Made by a program: the position numbers and the translations under genes
Shown here: positions 22,578 to 32,817 of the stretch, piece after piece
Position numbering within the stretch: position 1 is the stretch's first letter
How the letters are laid out: every line of letters begins with the position of its first letter
Source of the DNA: Dactylorhiza incarnata
Taxonomy: Eukaryota > Streptophyta > Magnoliopsida > Asparagales > Orchidaceae
Length of the DNA stretch: 64,000 nucleotides
Assembly: GCA_033032865.1 (NCBI GenBank)
Contig: JAWHQI010000121.1
Location: 4,402,001 to 4,466,000, forward strand
Reading direction: 5' to 3'
Notes under the pieces: model-generated
Seen by the model: the letters and a program-made list of their open reading frames with translations, nothing else
Told to the model about the DNA's origin: nothing
Databases searched by the model: none

Positions 22578-24699
22578 TTACGGCGATCTCGCCGGCCAAA
22601 AGTTACATAAAAACAAAAACAATGACGCTCTTCTGGAGTCGCTCTCAGACCCTTCCTCGTCGTCGCTGCTCTCCACCGGCGGGAGAGGGATGAAGAGCTC
22701 CGGGATGATCTCCTCCAAGGTAAGGTCCACCGCATCGGCAGCCAACAGGCCGGCCGCCTTCATAGTCTGGAGGATGTAGTGAGCCGACTCAGTGGACTCC
22801 AAGCGAATCTCTTCATGGTGCGCTCGCCGCTCTTCCTTCACGCGGCGGGGAGATGGGGGGACGCCGGCACGGGCCAGCTCGCGGTTTAGGGCTTTTAACC
22901 CGGCCACCTCGCCCTCCAGGCCACGGATGCGAGCGTCGGCTCTCTCGGCGGACTCGGCAACCTGCAGTAAAGATGTGCTAAGGAAACGAGAATAGCGGAA
23001 AGAAATAAAGATGGCGAGACCTAGATAACTCACCAAGCCCACCTCGGCGGCGAGCAGTTTCTCCTTTAACTGCTCATTCTCGGCGAAGAGTCCCTGATAG
23101 GACCTCGCAAGCTCCACGTTCTGCTGCTCTAGTTGCAAGCAGCACCTCCCCGTCATGTGGGCGATCTCGACAGAGCGCAGTAGAGACCTCGCGCTCTCGT
23201 AGGCGATGGTCCTCGAGGTCTCGTCTTTGTAAGTCCCCGCATCCTCGTGTCTGTAGAGGACAAAGGAGAGCTCGAAAGCGTGGCTGCTGACCGTCGATCT
23301 ATCCTCCACCCAGGTCGGCAGGACGGTAGAGACGTCGACCCTGTTGGTTTTCGGCCTCTAGTTCACTAGGAGCTCGCCGGTCTCGTCCCTGCGCTTCTGT
23401 CCGAGACCAAAGTTGTAGTGGTTGACGGGGATAGGCGGGTTGGAGGCTCTGGCGGGTTCCTCGCTAACCTCATTGACCTCCCTCCCCTCGGATAGGACGG
23501 TGAGGTCGATCTCATCAAAAGTGGTCTCAGCGCGCCCTTTTCCCCTAGAGGAGGCAAGCGAGCCCTCGCTCTTCCTACTCTTCTTCTTGGGCGGCAATTT
23601 TAGAGTCAGGCCCCGGCTGCTAGAGGCCGCCGTCTTCTTGCGAGAATAAGGCTCCTCGGGCGTGGTCGTGGGGCGGCAAGCGTCCTCCCCCATGGTCGCG
23701 AGGGCGAGGGTGGCGTCTACCTTCTAGTTGCTGGCATAGGGGGGATGGATGGGGAGATCCCGCTCGCCTGAAAAAGGATGTTATGATCAGCACAAGTAAG
23801 TTAAGAATATAGAAATTGATTGAGCGAAATCATTACCTTCCCCAACGAGCACTGGGAGTAGCGACTCGAGGTTGCTGCGGAGATGGATTACCTCGAAGTT
23901 CTTCTTGCACAAGAACTGATATAGGGAGGCGTCATGGCCGCCTAGGGAGGGTGGTCGGTAGGTGGTCTCGCCGTGTTGGACTGGCTAGAACGGGATATTC
24001 CCGAAGTTCCCCTTGACGATGAGGAACTTCTGAGCCCAGTAGTGGGCCTTGTTGACCGTCTCGACAATCTTGGGGCCAGAGCCCACAAAGTATGCGATGC
24101 CGTCCTTGTAGGCCCGAAAAGAGAACAGCTTCCAGAAGACCGGCAAGCTGAACTCGATGCGCTCCTCACGCAGGTAACAGGCGAAGGCGACGATGACCTC
24201 CATCACGTTCGTGGTTAGCTAGCCCGGAACGACCCCATAGTGCTTAAGCACCTGGCGAGCACATGAAAACCAAGATTAGTACATGGCGAGCGAGGCCTAA
24301 CTAAGCAGAGGTAAAGGGTGGGCGAGAGCGAATGGCACCTGCCGGACCTCCGGCCACAGGGGAAGACGCAGGCCCACCGCGAAATGAGCGGTGGGGATAG
24401 CCAACTCATCGGCGAGCGGCATATTGATCGCGTCGACCTCACCAGGACGACACACGATGAATTCGGGAGTGACGTGATCGGCAATTGCAGTGAAGTACTC
24501 CTCGTCTGTTAGGTTGCAGAGGAAGAAGTCGTGCTCGGCGAAATCTTTGGCGATCCTCCGCCGACCCTCGGACTCGTTGGAGTCACCGCCCATCCAGAAA
24601 ACCTGCGAGAAAGACTAAAGGTGCGAGAAGGTGAGGGTGGCGAGAGCTCTGGGGGAGAGGAATAAGAGGATTGATGGCAAAGGCAGTGGTTGGCTCCAT
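22578..24699 (-). pseudogene. Tat-A antisense gene, distal block (Transposase_28-like domain, coiled coil)
   Basis: On the minus strand, a helical domain (GGDSNESEGRRR...LADELAIPTAHFAVGLRLPLWPEVRQ, continuing VLKHYGVV...VMEVIVAFACYLREER...FWKLFSFRAYKDG) resembles the plant transposon-associated family known as Transposase_28 / putative gypsy-type transposon. A Ser/Lys-rich linker (about 23693-23400) and a coiled coil rich in Glu, Leu and Arg (about 23160-22830) follow, with an acidic tail. Likely introns are 24338-24252, one with donor GTAATG just after 23850 and acceptor TTTTCAG before about 23767, and 23033-22962. Three TAG stops (about 24222, 23990 and later) show decay. Function is unknown. 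Tat antisense ORFs are known from Grande and Retand elements. Confidence 0.6.
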
Positions 24700-25104
24700 T
24701 ATGACACCCTAGTTATAGCGGAAATAAAAGAGCGAGAAGAAGCCCAAGCGCCGGTGAGTGCGGATAGCCAAAACATCGCGTCTGGATCAGTAGCGAGAGA
24801 GTAGGAGTTCTTCGCGAACAAAATCCGCGAGAAGGCCCACGAGAACTACCTGCGAGGTTAGGATAAATAGAGTTCTTTGCGAGAACGGCACAAGCAAGTA
24901 GAATTACACGGAGGTCATTGCATGACATAATTAGCGGGAACAGAGTAGAGAACAGAGTAGCTCCACAAGAAAAACAGAAAAGGATGACGCACATACCGCG
25001 AGCGAGGATTATTAAACAGTCATCAGCAATTACTAGCAAGCGAGAGCTCATAAGCGTCATTTACGCGTATTCGCAGGATTGTCCAAAGCAACATAAAACA
25101 TTAA

Positions 25105-26274
25105 CTAGCGCTGAAAATTCATAAAAACGATGCATTGCGATCGGCCACCGCCTCGCGATCCCGACCGCGACGGCATCCTAGGGTTGTAATAATCCTGAGC
25201 GGCGCGAACCTCCCGGTCCATGAGATAGGGGTAGTCTCTTATCCTCGCGATATGCACCTGCGGGGTCATCGCGCCCTCAAACGCTCGTGAGGTACAGCAG
25301 CCCAGAGCCTCGCACACTCCCCCATCAAGGCGGCGTGCCTCTCTTCGGCAGCCTCCCTGTCCCGTCTCGCTTGTAGGTTGAGATCCATCAGCATCCGACC
25401 ATGCTTCTGAAGCAACTCCGAGGTGCGCTGCTTCATCATCTCCTGATCTCGCGGATCCCCCAAGAAGTCTTCCACTTGATCCTGGAGGGGGGACACTTTA
25501 TCGTCGTCAAATTCGGAATCGGTGGTGGGATTTTTGATATTCTCTGCGAAATATCGCGAGAAGTCAGATGACCCATTCAAGTTTCACATAACATGAGGAC
25601 GCGAGAATGCTTACCGTGGGGAGGTTGAGAGCATTCAGGTCGGCCTTGGAAAACATTGCCATAATGGGGGTAGAGGGGAGCTTTGCCCAAGCCCGGACGG
25701 TACGCAGCGTCGTTAATTGGAGGGATCTTAGGCGGTATGGGGGCGCCCATCTCCTCGCTCGTTAGGAGGTTGAACCTCGGCATATCTATAGTCCTGTCGG
25801 GAGGCGAGGGTAGGGGTGGTATACCTTCGTGAGCCGGTGACTTCCGAGGCGAGCCTGGTAAAGGCACGGAGTTATTAGCAGATGGAAAACGAAAGGAGCC
25901 AGTGTGCGATATTGAGAGCATACCTGTGGGGTTTGCGCCGACGAGGTTCGTATCAGCTGGCGGGGTTTTGCGAGACGAACTCTCGAGCTCACCCACATCT
26001 TGGTTCGGCAGAATCTCCTGCAAGTAACGGGTCATAGGGGCGAGCTTATTGGTGTAACTGGAATGATTTATACCTTCTCGGAGGGCCGGTTGTCTAGCGA
26101 AGAGTCCAGCAGCACGGAGTCATCCCCGGTGCGGTGAACCGCTTTCGCTTTCATTGTTTTTTGCATCGCAGCAGGGGGCGGGCGAGACATCCAGGCCGGA
26201 ACTTTGGTCGTGGGGGGTACTCCGCCCGACTTAGCAGCCTTCAGGAGAGCCTCCATTTCTTTGGTAATTGGCAT
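25105..26274 (-). pseudogene. Tat-A antisense gene, proximal block (spliced)
   Basis: The first ATG is at 26274, about 80 bp downstream of an antisense TATA box. Predicted exons keep phase: 26274-26074 (donor GTATAA), 26017-25924 (acceptor TTGCAG, donor GTATGC), 25854-25615 (acceptor TTACCAG, donor GTAAGC), and 25543 onward (acceptor TTTCGCAG). Exon 1 is basic and Ala/Pro-rich (WMSRPPPAAMQKTMKAKAV). Exon 4 encodes a coiled coil (DQEMMKQRTSELLQKHGRMLMDLNLQARRDREAAEERHAALMGE). A further open frame to 25105 has an Arg/Gly/Ser-rich end. The N-terminus matches the corresponding gene of Tat-B (60182 on). Whether this block and 24699-22578 are one gene or two cannot be settled by eye. Confidence 0.6.
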
Positions 26275-26290
26275 TTCCTGACATCTACAG

Positions 26291-26318
26291 TAAGAAAGAG
26301 AAGAGAAAAGAGAGAGGG
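26291..26318 (+). other. Tat-A polypurine tract
   Basis: TAAGAAAGAGAAGAGAAAAG followed by AGAGAGGG, immediately before the proposed LTR start TGGCGATG. The same tract is the 5' untranslated region of the antisense gene. Tat-B has an equivalent purine tract (minus strand, 60135-60157). Confidence 0.65.
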
Positions 26319-27194
26319 TGGCGATGCACATCACTGGGGTTTGGATGATATTTATAGCCCCGGGGTGGGCCCTACCCAAGATTCCCGACAGATCAGCAAG
26401 AGGCTGGCGAATACCAGGGGATTGGATGTTTCTTCGCGAGCCTGAGTAGTCTCGCGAAGAGTGGGGATTATGTACAACCCCGATATTCGCCAGGCGAGGG
26501 GACAACATGATGAGGGAAGTGACAAAAGAGGAAGGCCAAAGGGCCAGAGACCTCACGAGAGGGGCCTCGAGGAAGTCCCTCTCAAAGTGCTCGCCGCGAG
26601 GGGAGTGAGAAGTGGGCAGAAAGATGATCTCGCGAGAGAGCTCGCGAGACCAGATCCCGACGGATACCATCAGGGGGGCAACGAGACCCTCGCTCGACCA
26701 TAAGGCTCTCGCACCCCTCCAGGCCTTTAAGCTGACAGAGCAAAAGTACCCTTTTTACCCTCGGTGGTCTGCCGTTAGCCTCTCAAAACAGCGGAGTCTG
26801 GCTATTAGCAGACCAATTTGGGGTGCGGATAGCCATTTCAGAAAGCGAAATCCTGCTATTTGCTCACCAGATTTAGAATCCTATAAATAAGACCTAAAGG
26901 GCACCTTTGGAGAGGACTTCACTTCAGCTTCTCTCTCCTCAGGCACTCCTTGGTTAGCATTTCTAGAGCTCTCCAAGGTGCCCGAGTCTCAGCCTTTGCC
27001 TTCGGAGGGGAAGCGCTCAACGATCTTCTGGGTTAGTGGAGGGACCTCCTTGATGTGACTAAGGTCTTAGTCTTCATCCTAGACTTCTTCCTAGTCTTCA
27101 GTCTGCCTTCTCCGAGGGATCAGTAAGTGCCAGCTGCCCCTCATCTCGGTCATGGCCCCGAGCTTCACAAGAGACCGAGAAATCGGTTTCAACA
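26319..27194 (+). repeat. Tat-A 3' LTR
   Basis: The right end ...CGGTTTCAACA at 27194 is certain, because the same terminus appears inverted at 58562 in Tat-B and similarity extends through the U5/R part (for example AACGATCTTC.GGGTTAGTGGAGGGACCTCC). The left edge is inferred from the purine tract. It has TATA boxes on both strands: TATAAATA at 26882-26889 for genomic RNA and TATAAAT (minus) at 26350-26356 for the antisense gene. It lacks the 57-bp repeats found in the Tat-B LTR. Confidence 0.75.
26350..26356 (-). promoter_or_regulatory. Antisense TATA box inside the Tat-A 3' LTR
   Basis: TATAAAT on the minus strand, about 76 bp upstream of the ATG at 26274. Tat-B has the same arrangement (60104-60110, ATG at 60182), which supports a real antisense promoter. 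Confidence 0.6.
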
Positions 27195-27237
27195 CTCATG
27201 TTTAATGCCTAACATATCACAAAAGGATGTAAATTTT

Positions 27238-28080
27238 TCATTTTTTTAATTCTCCTCCATGATCCGAGCGAATGCATTTAGTTTTTAAATCACTTTCATT
27301 TTGAATACGAGTACATAATTTTGCAAATTCACAAAACGCATCGGATTTGGAAGAGAGAAATAATGTCCAACAATATCTTGAAAAATCATCTATTAAAACA
27401 TATGTATATAATCTACCACCAAGACTTGCAGTGTTAACGGGACCAAAAAGATCCATATGAATTATTTGCAAGGGTCTTATAGTAGAAATGAAATTTTTAC
27501 TTTTGAAAGAGGATCTATAAAATTTACTTTTTTGACATGGTGAACAAAGTGAAGGTAAAGTTCCATTTAACCTAGGCAATCCTCTAATTAAATTACTTTT
27601 GGCAAGTTTTACAATGAGCTTTGTGCTAACATGCCCTAGTCTTCTATGCCAAAGTTCTAATTCATCATTTTTAGTGATAAAATATTTTATAGATGATTTA
27701 TAAAGATCATGAAAAGAAACTAGATAAACATTATGTATTCTTGGTGCAGTTAGTAAAATATCTTTTGTAGTAGGATTAGATATTTTGCATAGATTAGTGG
27801 AAGATTCAAATAACACATCTAATCCATTATCAAATAATTGGCTAATAGAAATTAAATTGTGTTTTAAACCTTTTACATAAAGAACATTAGATATAGTAAA
27901 AGATTTGTTACCAACTGTACCAATTCCCATGATCCTTCCTTTTCCGTTGTCACCAAACGTCACGATCCCTCCCTTCTTCTTTTCTAGGCTAAGGAACTTT
28001 GCTTTATTGCCTGTCATGTGCTTGGAGCATCCTGAATCCAAGTACCACACGTCTTCATTGTCCTTAGCCTGCCTGCACAT
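27238..28080 (-). pseudogene. pol: Sire-B protease and integrase fragment
   Basis: The frame opens with ATG 28080, directly after the TAG of gag. Protease active site WYLDSGCSKHMTG, GAG-pre-integrase zinc motif (WHRRLGH ... CSPCQ) and the integrase core through Asp in HMDLFGPVN and Asp in RSDHGGE. A frameshift in an A-run near 27241-27247 and then the Tat-A insertion at about 27194 remove the catalytic Glu and everything after. Sequence to 27195 still matches Sire-A (DMLGIKHE) in another phase. Confidence 0.85.
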
Positions 28081-30027
28081 CTAGAAAGAAGATGAGAGTA
28101 AAGATCCGGATACCCAAGTAGAACCACCCATAGAATAAGTGGAAGCCTTAGGTACCCAGATTTGTTTTAAAGTATTTTGTTTTATTTTTCTGCAAGAACT
28201 AGATGTGTGACCTAACCTATAACAGTTTGCACACGAAATAAAAGGGGTTGAGGCCCTTCTCTGGAATATTTTCTTGCTGGAAAAAATTGGATTTACATAA
28301 GAAAAACATTTTGAAAAAGAAAATTCAGGCTTCTTGTATGAGATGCTAATTCCGGCGTTAGTGGCTAGCGCCGGGCGGTATCCCTCACCTCTATATCCGA
28401 GCACAAATTTTCCAGAACCATGGCACTGGTTCCCTAAAATCATTTCTAGTGATTTTTGGCCTATTCCAAAATTTTTAATGGCCATGGTGAGATCATGAAC
28501 CTGTGCTTTAAGTGAAGAATTTTCTTTTACAAGCATGACACACTTATTTTCAAAACCTTTTTTATTATTTTTGATTTGCAAAAGAGAGGCTTCTAATTTC
28601 CTTTCTAATTCCCCATTCTCTTTTGTAAGAGTTTTGGCATGAGAGAGGGCTTTAGAAAGTGACTCTTCAATCTCTTTTGCCAATTTAGTGGAGTGATCAC
28701 ACTCTTGGCAAGAAATCTTTCTCTTTTCTAAAACAGTTAATTTTTTGGAATGCTTTTTATTTTCTTTAATAAGAGATTTATTTTCACGATTGAATAAAAT
28801 ACTATCTTTCATATTTTTATCAAAAGCTTTGCAAGTTTCAAGGAATTCATTAAAGAGTTCATCATAAGTGGGAGGAGTTACCTCAGTGTCGCTAAGAACA
28901 CTGGTGTCGTCGCCGTCGTTTCCATGTCCCATGAGGCACATGTTTGCTTCCTCATCTTCACTTGATGAAGACCCGCTTGACTCTTCGAAGGAGGAGGAGG
29001 AGTCATCCCATGTTCTAGCTTTTAGCACCTTCCTCTTATCCTTCCCTTTGTGCCGCTTTTCCTTCATCTCCTTCAAGAACTTTGGGCACTGGCTCCGAAT
29101 GTGCCCTGTCTTCCTACAATGAAAGCATTCTGGTGGAGGTCTCTCTTCTTCATCGTCGCTCTCCTTTTCCTTCTTTGAGGATGACCCTTTCCATCTTGCA
29201 TCCTTTTGGATAAATTTCCGGAAAGGGTTTCTCCTTTCCGGATTTCGCATGAACTTTTGGAAGTTCTTCACCAAAAGGCTTTCTTCATCTTCATCCTCAT
29301 CCACTTGGCACTCCTTCTTTGATTTTAGTGCCAACGCCTTTTTCTTTGGATCCTTGTTGTATTCATCATATTGGATTTTGAGTTCTACCTCATGGGTTTT
29401 GAGATTCCCAATGAGGCTCTCAACTTGGAGCGTTCTTAGATTGTGCGATTCTGAAATGGTTGTCACCTTTGGGTTGAATTAAGGCGGAAGGGAACGAAGA
29501 ATATTTCGAACCAAGTCGCTGTTGGAGAAGGACTTTCCATGAACTTTGGATGCATTGACGATCTTGGTGAAGCGCGTGTACATGGCATCAACATCTTCAC
29601 TTTCATCCATCCGAAATTTTTCATATTCCGACTCAAGTTGGAAAAGCTTTGAATCTTTAACCTGCGATGTAACTTCATGACTAACTTCCAAATGATTCCA
29701 AATTTCATATGCAGTAGTACATGCAGAAATTCTATTAAATTCATTTCTATCTAATGCACAAAATAATGCTTTCATGTCCTTTGCGTTATTTTTGCATTTT
29801 AGCTTATCCCTATCAACCCATTTATCTTTTGGTTTATCTAAAGTTGTCTCTCCAACTACAATTGTAGGAGGAGAGTATTCCTCTTCTACCATATTCCATA
29901 CCTCTATATCTAGGGTCATGAGAAAACATGTCATCCTATTTTTCCAGTAATTATAATCAGACCCGGTAAATAGTGGAGGTCTACTAATTCCCTGACCCTC
30001 GGAAAAAGCGAGATCAAAAGACGTCAT
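28081..30027 (-). pseudogene. gag: Sire-B gag
   Basis: The gag starts at ATG 30027 (MTSFDLAFSEGQG, as in Sire-A). It is open to about 29480, where TAA interrupts just after LRSLPP. It reopens to the TAG at 28081-28083 in phase with protease. It has a copia gag/UBN2 region, knuckle CFHCRKTGHIRSQC near 29080-29120, an acidic Ser-rich part, a long coiled coil (about 28480-28850) and a second knuckle CANCYRLGHTSSSC near 28190-28235. It is better preserved than Sire-A gag and can serve as a reference for its frame. Confidence 0.8.
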
Positions 30028-30061
30028 TATTCCTGGTTTTTAAACTGTTTGGAATAACCTA

Positions 30062-30073
30062 GCTCTGATACCA
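30062..30073 (-). other. Sire-B primer binding site (initiator tRNA-Met)
   Basis: TGGTATCAGAGC on the minus strand, two bases after the LTR end CCAACA. Confidence 0.9.
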
Positions 30074-30075
30074 CT

Positions 30076-31582
30076 TGTTGGATCGATTGACGCCCTTAGA
30101 AGGGGGGGGGGGGGGGGTGAATAAGGGAATACAATTCTTTATAACTTTTTAGACAATTTAGTAAATTATAACGAAATAACAAGTTAACTCTAAGGAAGAA
30201 ATAATTGTAAATTGCAATATTATAACTTATGCCAAAGGATAGAAATCAAGTAAACACATCAAGAGACAAGATTATATTATATAAAAAGGTGCTTACATAA
30301 ATTTTATTTCAATATCGCTAGAAATCAGCGGCGTAAAATGTAAAGCAAATTTTCCTTTTCTATACCGACTTGTATCCCGACAAACCGGTTTGCTTTAGCC
30401 TATCCTTCCCCGGATAAGACCTCAAGCCGCTCTAGCCAATCCTTCCCTGGATATGGCCTCGAGCACCCCCTAGATCTAATCTTTTAGACCTAGTCGCCAA
30501 CTCACGCGGCGAATTACCCCCTAAGCCGCGCAAGGACCTAGTCGCCAACACAAGGCGAATTATCTATACGGTTACAAAATGGAATGAAATGTAAATGATG
30601 ATAACAACTATAAAAACTCCCTATATGAGATCTTTAGAAATTGATCGATGTAGTATGAGCGAGGTCGAAGCGATCGTCCTTTGGATGTAGCGTGATGTAG
30701 TCCTTCTCCAGAATTCTCCTTAAGCTTTTAGTGGGAGATCCTTCTTCGGCAGCATAACAACAACAGAGTTTTGGCACAAGTATTCTCTCTAAAAGCTCTC
30801 ATAAATCTATAGAATAAAGGCTTCAATATATATATTTATTTTGAGCAAAGCCGTCGGGAAGCAGTTTCTGAAACGTGCAAACAGTTGCTGAAATCGTGCT
30901 AAACAACTGCTGAAATCGAGCAAACAATCGGGATCGTGGCAGATAACTTTTCGTCGAACGAAAGCAGCTCGTCGAACGGAAAATTTCTTTCGTCCATCGG
31001 AGGCACGTTCGTCAACCGCAATTCTGTCAAGCACAATTTCGTTGAACGGCTAATTATGAAAATTTCGTCGAACGAAGATTACTTTCATCGAACTCCAATT
31101 AGTCGAGCGCTATTTCGTAAGCAGTTCATCGAACACCAATTAGTCAAGCGTTGTTCCGTAAGAAGTTCGTCGAACTCCAATTAGTCGGGCACTATTTCGT
31201 ACGCAGTTCGTCGAACTCAAATTAGTCGAGCGCTGGCAATTTCGTCGAACGGAACTCCAAGTTCGTCGAACGCAGTTTGTCCAGCGCAATTTCGTTGAGC
31301 GCGGGCAATATCGTCGAACGGAACTCCAAGTTCTTCAAACGCAGTTTGGTTCAGAGCTCGTCGAACGCAAGATCCTTCTCAGTGGTTTTGCTTCTCAGCT
31401 GTTTGCTTCTCAGCGGTTGTTAACACTGGGCGTTAACATCTAACGCGAGCGTTATCACAATTTCCAGAGAGTCATTTCCAATTTGTTTTCTACCTGTGGA
31501 GTTTTGCACCTATAGTTCCTGCACACTCTAAATACACGACAAGCAAGATCAAATACAATTTGGGATTTGTTATTCTCAAACA
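30076..31582 (-). repeat. Sire-B 5' LTR
   Basis: The minus-strand end CGATCCAACA is at 30076. The proposed start TGTTTGAGAATAAC is at 31582, homologous to the start region of the Sire-A LTR (GAGAAT..AAATCC, GATCAAATAC). A G-tract lies at 30102-30118. An AT-rich TATA candidate is near 30825-30840. U3 upstream (30948-31370) is packed with TTCGTCGAAC and ATTAGTCGAGCGCT motifs. Confidence 0.75.
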
Positions 31583-31866
31583 AAGGGATTTGACGCACAT
31601 GTCCATCATGGTTGACCCCAATGGGTCCTTGGTGCTCTAAGGGGACCCCTAAAGGGTTAAGTATGCTATGGTGGGGTCAAATGATCAAGGTGAGGCCCTT
31701 AAGTCCAACCCTATGCTTGTTAATTGGAAATTGCTATTTGCAGACCACTGTGGTTTCCTTCTTCTTGGCTAAGGCCAAGTGGTCTCTTCAAGCTTCCTAG
31801 GGTTTTGTCATGACCTAGTCATGAAAAAACCATTCTAGGGGTCTAGTTTTTTGGGGGATGTTGCAT
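31583..31866 (-). repeat. Chromovirus LTR fragment (terminal about 280 bp)
   Basis: 31604-31866 matches the ends of both chromovirus E LTRs (compare 38510-38764 and 47147-47402). Shared words include CCTTGGTGCTCTAAGG, GGTTTTGTCATGACCTAGT and the terminal GGGGGATGTTGCA. It lies between Sire-B and copia-C. It is best read as the right end of a second chromovirus into which Sire-B inserted. Confidence 0.75.
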
Positions 31867-32754
31867 AGTCTTTCACTGCTTCCTTCTCATCATCTTTTTG
31901 AATTGCCTTGAGAAGGCTTCAAACTCTTCATCAGAGCTAACTGAGGTGCTGACTTCAGATTGAACACTTCTCCTTGGAGGATACACCATCCTGACCTTGC
32001 ATTTCTTGGAGCTGTCAGCTTTGAGAGCTACAGATTTCTCCCTTGCTTGATTCCTTATTGAGGTGTCCTCTTCCTTTCTTGCAGACAGTTGCATCTCATA
32101 TGAGAGCAACTTTCCAAACAGAGTGGGAGGAGGAGTTTCACTCGGCTTTGCCACTTCCCTAATGGAAAAGATTTTGGTATCCCAATCTCTAGTTAGAGAT
32201 CTTAGGAATTTATCATTTAACTCATAATGAGTGAAGGTCCTTTCATAGGTCCTCAACTCATTCACTATTCTGAAGAATCTTTCATAGTAGTCAGTTGTGC
32301 ACTCCTGATTTAGTTGCCTAAATGCTTCATACTCCTGATTGAGGAGGGATTTCCTATCATTCCTCACTTCTTCAGTCACTTCCATGTAGACAATCGATGT
32401 ATCCTACATCTCCTTTGCAGTCTCACAGTGCACCAAGTTCTGGAATGTTGAATTATCAATAGCATTGACTATTATATTTTGAGCCCTTTTATCCATTGTA
32501 GCCAATGTTATCTCATCCCTTGTCATTTCATTGTAGGACTTGCCTACCTGCCTAGCAAGATCAATGGTGGAGGGCTTGGTGATAAGTAAGGGGCCTTCCT
32601 GAACAGTGATATAGATTCTAGGGTCTGAAGCTTCCATGTACAGTCTTACTCTTTGCTTCCAAATGCCAAAGGTTTCCTTTTTGCATATAGGGAGCTTCAT
32701 TGAACCCATTTCCTTCTGAACTCCACTAGAAGCCATTGGAGTCAGAAATAACAA
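31867..32754 (-). pseudogene. gag: Copia-C gag fragment
   Basis: Two in-phase open parts: 32754-32404 (KLPICKKETFGIWKQRVRLYMEA, copia gag N-terminus) and 32385-31873 (UBN2-like: QEYEAFRQLNQECTTDYYERFFRIVNELRTY...). They are separated by TAG at about 32404-32406. The second ends in a basic stretch before any zinc knuckle. It is only distantly similar to Sire-A and Sire-B gag, so this is a separate family. The element is cut at its left end by the chromovirus LTR. Confidence 0.75.
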
Positions 32755-32803
32755 TACCTATGAAGGATCTGGTCAGACAGTTAAGTCCTTCTTGACCAAC
32801 CTA

Positions 32804-32815
32804 CCTCTGATACCA
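32804..32815 (-). other. Copia-C primer binding site
   Basis: TGGTATCAGAGG on the minus strand, next to the LTR end ATTTCA. It matches initiator tRNA-Met except perhaps at the last base, and is common in plant retroelements. Confidence 0.85.
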
Positions 32816-32817
32816 CT

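Larger units (their letters stand above)
1..27194 (+). mobile_element. Tat-A: Ty3/gypsy Tat-lineage LTR retrotransposon, 5' part outside window
   Basis: Order seen on the plus strand: gag (1-875), CCHC knuckle (10107-10450), protease (10447-11397), RT/RNase H (11401-12720 and 18997-19141), archaeal-type RNase H (about 19185-19560), integrase (to 20532) and its C-terminal region (20529-20897). A 97-bp tandem repeat, an antisense gene and a 3' LTR (26319-27194) follow. Two RNase H domains plus a long region with tandem repeats and an antisense ORF between pol and the 3' LTR are hallmarks of the plant Tat group (Retand, Grande and Ogre relatives). Two foreign elements are nested inside it: Sire-A at 876-10101 and TRGAG-G at 12721-18991. 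Its 3' end abuts the integrase of Sire-B, so Tat-A probably inserted there. It is defective through several frameshifts and stops. Confidence 0.85.
27195..31582 (-). mobile_element. Sire-B: 5' half of a Sirevirus copia element (minus strand), truncated by Tat-A
   Basis: From right to left: LTR 30076-31582, primer site, gag, protease, start of integrase, cut at the Tat-A LTR border 27194/27195. The proteins align with Sire-A over their whole length and share the two knuckles and the gag coiled coil. The RT half is expected beyond the left edge of Tat-A, outside the window. Confidence 0.85.
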
